DNA from: Bacteroidota bacterium
Lineage (GTDB): Bacteria > Bacteroidota > Bacteroidia > Chitinophagales > Chitinophagaceae
Assembly: GCA_018267575.1 (NCBI GenBank)
Contig: JAFDYF010000104.1
Location: forward strand, 60,338 to 124,337
DNA: 64,000 bases
Direction: 5' to 3'
Every line of letters begins with the position of its first letter. Position 1 is the first letter of the stretch. The position numbers were made by a program, and so were the translations under genes. Shown here one piece after another: positions 53,381-62,527 of the stretch. The notes under the pieces were generated by a model. It was given only the letters and a program-made list of their open reading frames with translations, had not been told where the DNA came from and ran no database searches.

Positions 53381-55036
53381 TCAATGTGTATCCCCAAACG
53401 AGAATACGATACCGCCCAAAATATTGAAACCATAGGATTGATACTGGTTCCAGCGCTCATATTTGTCATTGAAAATATTATTCATTTGCAACCATAAATT
53501 CAACTGTCTGGTAATTCGGAACTCCACCCCCGCATTGAGGTCGAAAGCTGGGTTGCTTTTCCCAATCTGTCCTTTGCCTGCCAGATATTGAGCACCATCC
53601 CAGGCCCAAAGATCGCTTTTCAACCAAAGGTCTTTCAATATTTGCCAACGGAGAGTAGAGTTGAGTTCTAATGGTAAGAGACCCCATGCACGGGCTTCCT
53701 TTTGCAATGAGTATTGGTTCAGAGTCAGGCCAGCCGAAAGACTGAACTGTTCACCAACGATATAAGCAATCTCTCCATGAAGTTCCAACGCTTTCATAGA
53801 TGGGTCATACCTCAGCAAAAAATTTTTTCCTCCACCTGTGCTATCGTTCACAAACAAAGGCATGTTCCAATATTGATTATACCCAAGGCTTGCGGAATAA
53901 GTAACATGGTCAGTAACCGTGCCTTTAAAGCCCGCATAACGTTTTTCCACCCTCGTGTTCAAAAGGCTATCGGGCTGCGCAATCCATGGGTTGATGGATG
54001 CATAACGCTGATAAGACCCTTTATCATAATAACTCACCCAGCCTATCTCGAATGTAAAACGCTTGTCATCCAAAGGATCTATATCCACTTTAAAGTTGGG
54101 CAGCAAATGAAACATATGCTGATCCCAAGATGGGGTTATCTCTGCATGCGCACTTACCCTATTTGATTTGAAAAGCAAGGCCGGCGCTACATAATAAATA
54201 TTGTTGTTGATAGAGGGTGAGCCAAACCGATAGTTCGTGAGGTTGGCATTGAGACTAAGCCGGAAAGCAAACTGGTCGCCTATCTGTTTTTGCAAAGGAA
54301 GATTCAGCACCGTGTTTGCTTCGGTGGCCTTGGGGTTATGGTTATCACTGAACACCGAAATATTGATTTCGGGATGATAAGTAAGCCCAAACTCTGTAGG
54401 CAAAAGATTTTGCATGCCTAGCCTTGCACTAAAAGTTTGAAAATTCTGCTTCAGTTGGTCCTTTGTAAACTTCAATGTATCGGGCTTAAACCCATACAAA
54501 TAATAACCATCACTCTTATACCCAACAGCCCCATCCCATTGCAAATGGTTCTGTGTTTTAACGGTACCGGTCAATTTAAGATTGGTGTAACTATTTTGCT
54601 GAAAAGGCAATTTGCCCTTAGAGATATACTCATCTGCATACAGATTGAAGAAACTGCTTTTCCCATCACCAAAACTGAAACCCGTTTTAATATAAGGCAG
54701 GTGCACACTGCCAGCCCCTACCTTGATATAATTATCATTATGCCATGGCAATACCGAATCGGGTTGTAAGGCTACAGGTTTCAGTGCCCCAGGTTGGTAG
54801 GGCATCAATAAAAACTGGGACGGTATATTATAAATCAGCCTGGGTTTGGATGTATCTGGCGTGGCAGGGGAGGCCTGAAAATTTATTTTGGCGGCCTCTC
54901 TCAGCACGGGTTTGAACTGAGAGGTGATATCGATGGATTTCCTTTTGGTGGAATCCTGCCCTACTGCATAGAACTGATTGGCACATACAGCAAAACCTGT
55001 AAGCAATACGAATTTGGTGAGCGATAGTCTGAACAT
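53381..55036 (-). CDS. Outer-membrane beta-barrel protein paired with a TPR protein
   Basis: 551 residues. Signal peptide about 1-26 (LTKFVLLTGFAVCANQFYA). A conserved N-terminal segment (DITSQFKPVLREAAKINFQA and LIYNIPSQFLLMPYQPGALK) is followed by many amphipathic strands rich in Tyr and Trp and a C-terminal strand FNILGGIVFSFGDTH. I recall this as a TonB-dependent-receptor-like barrel without a plug domain. The start is 19 nt after the TPR gene, so the two are surely co-transcribed. A transport or assembly function is likely but unproven. Confidence 0.8.
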   Translation of the reverse strand: MFRLSLTKFVLLTGFAVCANQFYAVGQDSTKRKSIDITSQFKPVLREAAKINFQASPATPDTSKPRLIYNIPSQFLLMPYQPGALKPVALQPDSVLPWHNDNYIKVGAGSVHLPYIKTGFSFGDGKSSFFNLYADEYISKGKLPFQQNSYTNLKLTGTVKTQNHLQWDGAVGYKSDGYYLYGFKPDTLKFTKDQLKQNFQTFSARLGMQNLLPTEFGLTYHPEINISVFSDNHNPKATEANTVLNLPLQKQIGDQFAFRLSLNANLTNYRFGSPSINNNIYYVAPALLFKSNRVSAHAEITPSWDQHMFHLLPNFKVDIDPLDDKRFTFEIGWVSYYDKGSYQRYASINPWIAQPDSLLNTRVEKRYAGFKGTVTDHVTYSASLGYNQYWNMPLFVNDSTGGGKNFLLRYDPSMKALELHGEIAYIVGEQFSLSAGLTLNQYSLQKEARAWGLLPLELNSTLRWQILKDLWLKSDLWAWDGAQYLAGKGQIGKSNPAFDLNAGVEFRITRQLNLWLQMNNIFNDKYERWNQYQSYGFNILGGIVFSFGDTH

Positions 55037-55055
55037 GTTGTTTTCGATTCAAGTT

Positions 55056-58000
55056 TTATTGGTTATCCGCGCCGGTTTTCCCTGATCTGTTTTCCTCCTC
55101 GTTAACCTGATTGAGCTTCTGCTGTGCCTGTTGCCGCAAGTCTTCTATTTTGGCATTTTCAATAATGCTTTTAAAAGTGGCTTTGGCATTGAAATAATCC
55201 TTTTCCTTGGTATAAATATCACCTAAGAGTAAATATGCCTTGGTGACCCATTCTTCATAGGAACCTGATTTATTGATCACTTCGAAAGCTGCTTTTTCCG
55301 CATCTTTCAATTGATCCTGTTGAAAAAGACAGTTGGCAATTTCATAACGTGCTTCTGCACCGTAGGCCGCCTTGCTCAAGGAAGCGGCGGTACGGAAATA
55401 TTGCAGGGCCGTGGCACATTGGTTGGATGACTGATAAGATTTTGCGATGGACATATTGGACAATATCCGGTCGTCCGTGCTCAGACTCTTTTGGTTCAGC
55501 AGATCTTTGGAATTTTCGGCTGCTTGATCCCACTGCTGCAATTGGTATTGACAGCGCAATAATCCACGCATGGCCTCGAGCTTATTTTCCTGCGTACTCG
55601 CAAAATCCTTTAGTTTAGAAAAATATTTTTCAGCGGTCGCATAATCCTTCAGTTCAAAGAAATTAAGATGCGCTGCCTGCAACAAAGATTTTTCCGCAAA
55701 CTTATTGGGCGCTTTATCGGCCACCGCTTCATAGCCCTGAACTGCTTTTGCCCAATCCTTCTGATTAAAATAAATTTCACTTTTGTAATAATTTGCCTCG
55801 AGCGAGTATTTGCCATCAGGAAATTTAGTCAGATATTGCTCAAACTTATTTGCCGCGTTTGCAAAATTGCCATTGTTGAACTGCACTTCCGCTTCCTGAT
55901 AAGCAAGTTGGTCCTCTTGGCTGGAACTGATATCCACCCCCATCGTTTTGGCAAAATTCACATACTCACTGCTACGTCCCTGCTCCACATAAATCGACTT
56001 TGCATTGTCAAGTGCATCCTGCGCTTCGGGAGAATTGGGGTATTGCTTCAATAGTATATTATATTGGTTCAGCGCCTCCGCACTATTATTCATATTATAA
56101 TAGCAAATGCCCGATTTCAAATAGGCCCTTGGCTTAAGCGCATCATTACCGGGTGTATTGATGATATTTTTTAGAAAGGGCAATGCCTCACGGTATTCTT
56201 CTTTGGAAAGATGGGTAATCGCAATCTCCATATTCGCGTCGGGGATGAGACTGGAATTAGGGAATTTGCGGGTTATGGAATTTAATAGGTTTATTTTATC
56301 ATTGGCATTGTTCACACCCGCTATCATGGCTTTTTGAAAAGTGGCATAGTCGCTGGAAGGCCATGAATAGTCCAACACTTTATTGTACATGGAAAGCGCT
56401 GTTTTATAATCACGGTTCATATAAAAGCAATCAGCTTCGCGGATATAGGCATCTTGTTCCATGAGGGGGGAATTGATCTCTGGCCTTCTCACAATCTGTT
56501 CAAAAAAATTTTGAGCTTGACGATAATTCTCCTTTTTCAAAAAACAATAACCCAGGTTATATTTGGCGTTGGTTGGATTTGCTTCGCCACTGATAGCCCC
56601 GCTTTTCAGATAATCAAAATAATAACGGATGGCATCATCGATCTTGTTCAAGCGATAGGAAACCTCTGCCTTCCAAAAATTGATAAAGGGAAGTACCGAT
56701 GCATTGTTCGGCTCCTTCAGTGCTTTGTCGAGCATGTCATTGGCAGAAATCAGCAACCCATCGTTGATGAGTTCGGTAGCGCGGCCATACAAAATACGGG
56801 CATATAGTTTTTTGGTATTTTCAGAAGCGTGTTCGAGATTGTTGGTAAGACTCAATGCTTCTTTATAATTATTGGTATTGGCCAGCACACTTACCAATAG
56901 TTCCTTTGCCTCTGCATTATAGGTGGAGTTGGGATATTGTTGTAAAAAAGACTGCAGCTCACTCAAAGCCACATCCTGATAGCCCAACTCACAGGAGAGT
57001 TTGGCGTAATTGAATGAGGAGATTTCCTTTTGGGAGGGGTTACTACTATTGGACGAACAGATCAGAAAGGCATTTCTGGCATTGGCCTTTTGCCCAGTTT
57101 TCAAATAGGCATCGCCTAACAAATACATGGAGTTTTGAGCCAGGGAATCTTGCTTGCCACCCAATTGCTTAAAGCCTTCGATGGCTTTATCCCAATTTTG
57201 GGTTTGATAATAGCAGTAAGATAGTTCGTAAAGATCGGTACGGGTAATTTTGGGGGCATTCTTTGTGTACTGTTCCAGATAAGGGAGCGCCTTGGCAAAA
57301 TCCTTTTCTTCATAATAACCATGACCCACCATCTGCCGCATTTCATTATCGTAATATTGGTTGTTGTTCTTCAACTTTGCTTCCGCATATTGAAGCGCCC
57401 TTTCTTTTTGCCCCTGCAATAAATAAATATTGGCGATATAATAAGGCACTACTTTTTCATAATTGGGTGCTTCTTCCACCACTTTGAAAGCAGTCAATGC
57501 CTCACTATAGTTTTTGTCATAGAAACAGATAAAGCCATAATAATAGTTGGCATCTTTGTAATTAGGGTCCTTAGGCAATTGGCGGATGGCATTAAAAAGA
57601 GGCTTGGCCAGTTCAAATCTTTTTTGGGTAAAATAGCAATAACCCTCATGAAATTTCATATCGGCCAATTCCTTTTCATCCAGATTGCTGGAGTTAACAT
57701 GCTCGTATAATCGAACCGCTGCAGTATAATCCCTTTTACGGTAATCATATTCTGCCAGTTGAAAGCTCATCATCTGTACCCGGGGGTTATTTGTTTCCAG
57801 GTCAATAAACTCATTGGCCCGTTCCCCGGCCATCGGCTCATTTTGTCTAAGCCCGCAAACAATGCTATAATATTTTATTTCCTGCGCAACGAGGGGCTGG
57901 TTATTCTGGTCGGCTTCCCGGTACTGCTGTTCCAGTTCCTTGAAAAGCGGGTATGCCAGACTGTAATATTCTTTCTGATAAAACTCTTTTGCTTGTTTGA

Positions 58001-58097
58001 AAGTGGCCAGCGGGTCGCTGATAAACTGTGTTTGCTGTGCAAGCAAAGAAGATGCTGGTATAATAATAATTAAACCAATTAAGATTGCTCTGTTCAT
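55056..58097 (-). CDS. Large periplasmic tetratricopeptide-repeat protein
   Basis: 1013 residues. Signal peptide MNRAILIGLIIIIPASSLLA, without a lipobox Cys. The rest is a near-continuous array of TPR units of about 34-40 residues (for instance FHEGYCYFTQKRFELAKPLF, YYKSEIYFNQKDWAKAVQGY), probably more than twenty, ending in a short Gln/Glu-rich tail. TPR proteins form superhelical scaffolds. Pairing with the downstream barrel suggests a periplasmic platform for an outer-membrane assembly or secretion function. It is divergent from doxX across 163 nt. Confidence 0.88.
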   Translation of the reverse strand: MNRAILIGLIIIIPASSLLAQQTQFISDPLATFKQAKEFYQKEYYSLAYPLFKELEQQYREADQNNQPLVAQEIKYYSIVCGLRQNEPMAGERANEFIDLETNNPRVQMMSFQLAEYDYRKRDYTAAVRLYEHVNSSNLDEKELADMKFHEGYCYFTQKRFELAKPLFNAIRQLPKDPNYKDANYYYGFICFYDKNYSEALTAFKVVEEAPNYEKVVPYYIANIYLLQGQKERALQYAEAKLKNNNQYYDNEMRQMVGHGYYEEKDFAKALPYLEQYTKNAPKITRTDLYELSYCYYQTQNWDKAIEGFKQLGGKQDSLAQNSMYLLGDAYLKTGQKANARNAFLICSSNSSNPSQKEISSFNYAKLSCELGYQDVALSELQSFLQQYPNSTYNAEAKELLVSVLANTNNYKEALSLTNNLEHASENTKKLYARILYGRATELINDGLLISANDMLDKALKEPNNASVLPFINFWKAEVSYRLNKIDDAIRYYFDYLKSGAISGEANPTNAKYNLGYCFLKKENYRQAQNFFEQIVRRPEINSPLMEQDAYIREADCFYMNRDYKTALSMYNKVLDYSWPSSDYATFQKAMIAGVNNANDKINLLNSITRKFPNSSLIPDANMEIAITHLSKEEYREALPFLKNIINTPGNDALKPRAYLKSGICYYNMNNSAEALNQYNILLKQYPNSPEAQDALDNAKSIYVEQGRSSEYVNFAKTMGVDISSSQEDQLAYQEAEVQFNNGNFANAANKFEQYLTKFPDGKYSLEANYYKSEIYFNQKDWAKAVQGYEAVADKAPNKFAEKSLLQAAHLNFFELKDYATAEKYFSKLKDFASTQENKLEAMRGLLRCQYQLQQWDQAAENSKDLLNQKSLSTDDRILSNMSIAKSYQSSNQCATALQYFRTAASLSKAAYGAEARYEIANCLFQQDQLKDAEKAAFEVINKSGSYEEWVTKAYLLLGDIYTKEKDYFNAKATFKSIIENAKIEDLRQQAQQKLNQVNEEENRSGKTGADNQ

Positions 58098-58213
58098 TCC
58101 AATGTCCTTATAGGTGAGATTAACGCGATAAAGTTTCTAAATATTTTGTCTTTAGCCAAACATCGTTCCAAACACCTGTGGATAACTGATAGGATTAACA
58201 TTTCTTTATGGAG

Positions 58214-58242
58214 TTGCCGAAAAACCAAATCATCTATTTTTG
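58214..58242 (+). promoter_or_regulatory. Promoter of the doxX-thioesterase unit
   Basis: TTG (58214-58216), an 18-nt spacer and TATTTTTG (58235-58242) fit the Bacteroidetes promoter. The expected start site is close to 58249, 12 nt before ATG 58261, which excludes the in-frame start at 58240. Confidence 0.55.
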
Positions 58243-58260
58243 CCAAAAGTATCATCCACG

Positions 58261-58671
58261 ATGAAGAAATTATTATCGACAAATTACTCAGAAACCGGAT
58301 TTAATATCGCCACTTTGTTATTGCGTGCAAGCTTTGGCATCCTGATTTTCCTTAACCATGGCGTTTCCAAACTGACCAGGTTTGGCGAATTGCAGCATAG
58401 CTTTTTGGACCCTATGCATATTGGGCACCGATGGTCACTGCTCATGAATTTATTTGCAGAAATTATTTGCGCATTGCTTTTGGTATTGGGGCTATTCACC
58501 CGTTTGGCCGCTTTTGTGCTGGTGATCAGTATGGCTGTGGCCGTTTTTATTTTTCATCGTAGCCAATCAATTGGTCAATCCGAAATGGCTATATTGTACT
58601 TGGTGGTATTTTTTTCAATCTTATTATTGGGTCCCGGCAAGTACAGTGTGGATGCAATGACTGGTCATTAA
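58261..58671 (+). CDS. DoxX family membrane protein
   Basis: 136 residues from ATG 58261, with four membrane helices: LLLRASFGILIFLNHGVSKL, LLMNLFAEIICALLLVLGLF, AAFVLVISMAVAVFIFH and AILYLVVFFSILLLGPGKYS. This is the typical DoxX arrangement with a Gly-Lys/Pro-rich last loop. Members relate to quinone-linked or redox-stress membrane systems, but most are uncharacterised. It probably forms an operon with the thioesterase gene (24 nt gap). Confidence 0.87.
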   Translation: MKKLLSTNYSETGFNIATLLLRASFGILIFLNHGVSKLTRFGELQHSFLDPMHIGHRWSLLMNLFAEIICALLLVLGLFTRLAAFVLVISMAVAVFIFHRSQSIGQSEMAILYLVVFFSILLLGPGKYSVDAMTGH

Positions 58672-58695
58672 ACAATAAACTGATTATCCAAAATT

Positions 58696-59112
58696 ATGTT
58701 CACTTCAGAAACGCAGATCCGTGTCCGTTATGCCGAGACCGACCAAATGGGCGTCGTGTACCACGGTAATTATGCGCAATATTTCGAAACCGCTAGGGCC
58801 GAAAGCATTCGGCAATTAGGGTTTACTTATAAAGACATGGAAGCTATGGGCATCATGATGCCCGTAGTGGAACTGCACACAAAATTTATCCGCCCTGCTC
58901 GTTATGATGAGCTCATAACGGCAAAGGTTATCCTAAAAGAATTACCCACTGATCATCGCATCGAATTCCATCATGAAGTATATGATGAAATAAAAAACTT
59001 ATTGGTTACAGGAAGGATTGTTTTGTATTTCATGGAAACAAAAACCATGAAAAAAACGGTAATGCCCACCCACTTATATGAAAAGCTGAAAACTTATTTT
59101 CCTGAAAATTAG
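58696..59112 (+). CDS. Acyl-CoA thioesterase (4HBT/YbgC type)
   Basis: 138 residues, the usual length of hotdog-fold thioesterases. RVRYAETDQMGVVYHGNYAQ (about 8-27) contains the catalytic Asp in the family signature YxExDxxGxVxHxxY, and FETARAESIRQLG follows. It hydrolyses acyl-CoA thioesters; YbgC relatives associate with the Tol-Pal envelope system, but no tol genes are seen. Substrate unknown. Confidence 0.92.
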   Translation: MFTSETQIRVRYAETDQMGVVYHGNYAQYFETARAESIRQLGFTYKDMEAMGIMMPVVELHTKFIRPARYDELITAKVILKELPTDHRIEFHHEVYDEIKNLLVTGRIVLYFMETKTMKKTVMPTHLYEKLKTYFPEN

Positions 59113-59688
59113 ACCATAGGCATTTGCCTTATCGGACAAACCCACATTTTTTTCTCAGACCGGAACCGTCAGACAAAAAAGCAGACCCGGTTCATACTAA
59201 AGTAATTGGGGGTGGGTTTGGTAACTTTACCCAAACTTGATAAGACAGATATTGTCAACTACTGACACAAAACGCAAAGATCAATTCGGTGCTTGTATAT
59301 GAACTGCGTTAGGATAAGTAATAGTTTCCAGTTAGGCCGGCGGTGCCAGACCTTACAGGAACTTAAATGTCGGCGTGAAGATAGATCAATGCTGAACAAT
59401 ATGTCCCCAACTTTTTATCCTTAACCAAGCACCAGTCAGGGCGGGATGTCTTTTAAATACAGCCACAAATCGCCTAATTTATTTTAGCTAGATCCTGAGC
59501 ACATTGAAAAATCATGGCTATACAAATAATTACTTTATAAGTCCAACTTTAATCAATACATCTTAAATTAGTAGAACTATTCCATCCTATTTTCAGATTT
59601 CCCTGATGGAATTATGGTCTCTGTGCGGTTCGGGGGTTTGAACTCAAAATAAATTCAATTTGTAAATATCTCGCAACCGTCATGCAAT
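59113..59688. other. 576-nt gap without a gene
   Basis: CAGACCGGAACCGTCAGAC (59156-59174) is an imperfect palindrome of the family seen at 7176-7210 and 46121-46140. I see no coding sequence of convincing length and no clear promoter for the kinase gene that follows; the region from about 59490 onward is AT-rich. Confidence 0.5.
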
Positions 59689-61737
59689 ATGCGTCATAAA
59701 GCAATATATCTTCTTGTCCTTTTTTCTATACCCTGCCAAGTATATTCACAAAATTCCGTTATTGATAGCCTTGAAAATATTTTAAAGACCGGGAGCAGAA
59801 ATGAGGAGTACAATAGGGCACTGAATGCGTTGGCTACGGAATATACACGCAAAGACATGAGCATTTCCAAAATATATCTTTGTGAATCGATCCAATTAGC
59901 CAAAGAATTGAAAAACCCCGTTTTACTCAGTTATGCATATTCTCAAATGGTGACCGTACAAGTTAACTCCGGCAATTCAGATAGTGCGGCATATTATCTG
60001 AGCCTACTGAAATATCTTATTAATGACAACGTACCCGAAAATGCAAAAGCCAATTACAATTTCGCTGCCGGACTTTATTACAAAAAAATGGGAAATTATA
60101 AAGAAGCCTTGCCCTATATGATTAATTCGCTCCAACAATATATCACTTTTGACAAAAAGAAGTCTACCATCGGCAGCCGTACTTCAATTGCTGGACAAAA
60201 CCTGAATATAGGGAATAATCTAATGGCAATGGGAGAATATAAAAAAGCACTTCAATATCATTTAACAGGTTTAAAAATATTTGAGGAAGTGGATAATAAA
60301 AGAGGGATCTCGTTATGCTATGAAAGTATTTGTGATGATTTTATTCGTCTTAACCAATTTAATGAAGCTATACCCTACGCAAAAAAATCAATTGACTTAA
60401 AAACCGTTTTGAATGACAAACGAGGTATAGCTACAACACAGGCGGAATACGGGGCTATTTACAAGGGCCTGCAGGATTATGACAGATCAATAGCTTATTA
60501 TAATGACGCAGCAAAAACTTTTAGGGAAATGAAATTATCCTTGGAAGAAGCCAATGCAAACCTGGAGCTCGGGAAAGTATATGCAATTAAAAACAACAAT
60601 TTGCTTGCCATAAAATATTTTGAATTAGCAAAAGAGCAGGCTATTCATTCAAAAGATTCCTCACTTTTCATTACAGCTGATGCGTCAATTGTTTCAGTAA
60701 AGAATTCTACAGCTAAAAATGAAAATGCAGAACAAAAACTACTTGTCAACCTGGAAAATGCCATCCAGATGGGTGATAAGTCAAAAGAGTTATCATCCTA
60801 TGAATCACTTGCTGATTATTATAGTAATAATAAACAATTCGACAAAGCATTGCTATATACAAAAAAATTGTATGACTCCACTCATAATCTGCAAAACCAG
60901 GATATTCAGTACCAGGTTAAAAGGATGGAAGAACAGTATAATCTAGAAAAGAAAGAAAACGAAATTGTACTTTTAAAAAAAGACCAGGAATTAAACCGGC
61001 TCACTCTTCAGAAACAAAGGACTTTGAAAACGGGAGCGGTTATATTACTGGGCATGGTACTACTGATTGCCTTTCTTATTATTAACCGTTACCGGATTGT
61101 GCATAACTCCCGACGTATCATTGAAATGGAACGTATCCGGAATGATATTGCCAGAGACCTGCATGATGATATTGGCTCTACCCTTACCAGTATTAATATC
61201 ATAAGTAAAATGGCCCTGGAACAGGCAGAGGGAAATGGAGAAATGATCACCGCCCCCAGCTTACTGAAAATTAAAGACCGCTCTTCAGCAATCATGGAAA
61301 GTGTAAGTGACATTGTATGGGCTATTAACCCGCAGAATGACACGCTTGAAAAAATAATCTTCCGTATGAAGGAATTTGCGGCCGAAATACTTGACCCCCT
61401 TAAGATCAATTACACATTTATTGAAGAAGGTAACCTTACAATAATTAAACCTGATATTAAAAAAAGAAAAGACTTCTATCTTCTTTTTAAGGAAGCAGTA
61501 AATAATGCCGCAAAATACAGCGATTGCAAAAACATGATTATTTCGCTAAAACAAAATCAACAAGTACTGAAATTAAAAATAACAGATGATGGAATAGGAT
61601 TTGACCCTGAGAAAGGAAAATATGGGAATGGCCTTACTAATATGCGTGAAAGAGCTGCAGCCATGCAGGCAGATTTTCAATTAATAACGGCTCCCGGTAA
61701 GGGTACTGAAATACGGGTGGATATCCCCATCACATGA
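59689..61737 (+). CDS. TPR-containing sensor histidine kinase
   Basis: 682 residues. Signal peptide about 1-20 (IYLLVLFSIPCQVYSQ), then about eight TPR units (30-390) as the periplasmic sensor, a coiled coil (about 400-445, KKENEIVLLKKDQELNRLTL), one membrane helix (about 446-464) and a NarX/HisKA_3-like kinase: IARDLHDDIGSTLTSINII with His492, then EAVNNAAKYSDCKN, ITDDGIGFDP and GNGLTNMRERAAAM of the ATPase. It probably phosphorylates the LuxR-type regulator encoded 63 nt downstream. Such TPR kinases are common in Bacteroidetes; the signal is unknown. Confidence 0.94.
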   Translation: MRHKAIYLLVLFSIPCQVYSQNSVIDSLENILKTGSRNEEYNRALNALATEYTRKDMSISKIYLCESIQLAKELKNPVLLSYAYSQMVTVQVNSGNSDSAAYYLSLLKYLINDNVPENAKANYNFAAGLYYKKMGNYKEALPYMINSLQQYITFDKKKSTIGSRTSIAGQNLNIGNNLMAMGEYKKALQYHLTGLKIFEEVDNKRGISLCYESICDDFIRLNQFNEAIPYAKKSIDLKTVLNDKRGIATTQAEYGAIYKGLQDYDRSIAYYNDAAKTFREMKLSLEEANANLELGKVYAIKNNNLLAIKYFELAKEQAIHSKDSSLFITADASIVSVKNSTAKNENAEQKLLVNLENAIQMGDKSKELSSYESLADYYSNNKQFDKALLYTKKLYDSTHNLQNQDIQYQVKRMEEQYNLEKKENEIVLLKKDQELNRLTLQKQRTLKTGAVILLGMVLLIAFLIINRYRIVHNSRRIIEMERIRNDIARDLHDDIGSTLTSINIISKMALEQAEGNGEMITAPSLLKIKDRSSAIMESVSDIVWAINPQNDTLEKIIFRMKEFAAEILDPLKINYTFIEEGNLTIIKPDIKKRKDFYLLFKEAVNNAAKYSDCKNMIISLKQNQQVLKLKITDDGIGFDPEKGKYGNGLTNMRERAAAMQADFQLITAPGKGTEIRVDIPIT

Positions 61738-61800
61738 TCAGGGGATATCCGATACAAGTAATTAATACTTTTTTTGCAGAACCAGCTATTTTGAACAACT

Positions 61801-62436
61801 ATGCAGATAGGAATAATTGTATACGAGGATAATAATAACCTGCGGGAAAGTCTATGTAACCTGATCACCTTCAGCAAAGACCTTTTATTGCTGGGCAATT
61901 TTTCAAGAACCGAACTGGTGGAGCAACAGGTAACCGAATTGAAACCGGATGTAATATTGATGGATATTGATATGCCCGGAATGAATGGTATTGAAGCAGT
62001 AAAAAAAGTACGTCATTTTGACCAGCAGGTACAAATAATCATGCTCACCGTATTTGAAGATAACCAGCACGTATTAGATGCAATTTGTGCAGGAGCTTCG
62101 GGGTACCTGTTAAAAAAATATATTTCAGATCATCTGGTAGAAGCGATTCAACAGGTAATGCAAGGAGAAGCACCCATGTCTCCCGGTATTGCCAGAATGG
62201 TGATCCAATGCATGCAAAAAAATGCAAGACCTGCTATCAATCCCTATAATCTTACTCCCAAAGAAAAACAAGTGCTCACTCATCTCTCAAAGGGTAACAG
62301 TTACAAACTTATCGCAGCCAATTTTAATATCAGTATTGATACAGTACGGAGCCATATCAAAAGCATTTACCTTAAACTCAAAGTACATAACCAGGTAGAA
62401 GCTGTTTCTAAAGCCAGCCAAGAAAAATTACTGTAA
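61801..62436 (+). CDS. LuxR/NarL-type response regulator
   Basis: 211 residues. The receiver domain has the phospho-acceptor Asp55 in VILMDIDMPGMNG, the switch residues in IMLTVFED, and Lys in GYLLKKYIS. The LuxR-type helix-turn-helix follows: LTPKEKQVLTHLSKGNSYKL and DTVRSHIKSIYLKLKV. It is the evident partner of the preceding kinase. Its gene is followed 91 nt later by the repeat lipoprotein, a candidate target. Confidence 0.95.
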   Translation: MQIGIIVYEDNNNLRESLCNLITFSKDLLLLGNFSRTELVEQQVTELKPDVILMDIDMPGMNGIEAVKKVRHFDQQVQIIMLTVFEDNQHVLDAICAGASGYLLKKYISDHLVEAIQQVMQGEAPMSPGIARMVIQCMQKNARPAINPYNLTPKEKQVLTHLSKGNSYKLIAANFNISIDTVRSHIKSIYLKLKVHNQVEAVSKASQEKLL

Positions 62437-62527
62437 ACCCTCCCCGCTACTTTTCGTCCTCACATCATCATGTGATAAATTTCATTTAAGCCAGGTTGCA
62501 TCTTTACATACATAAAACATAATTTCT

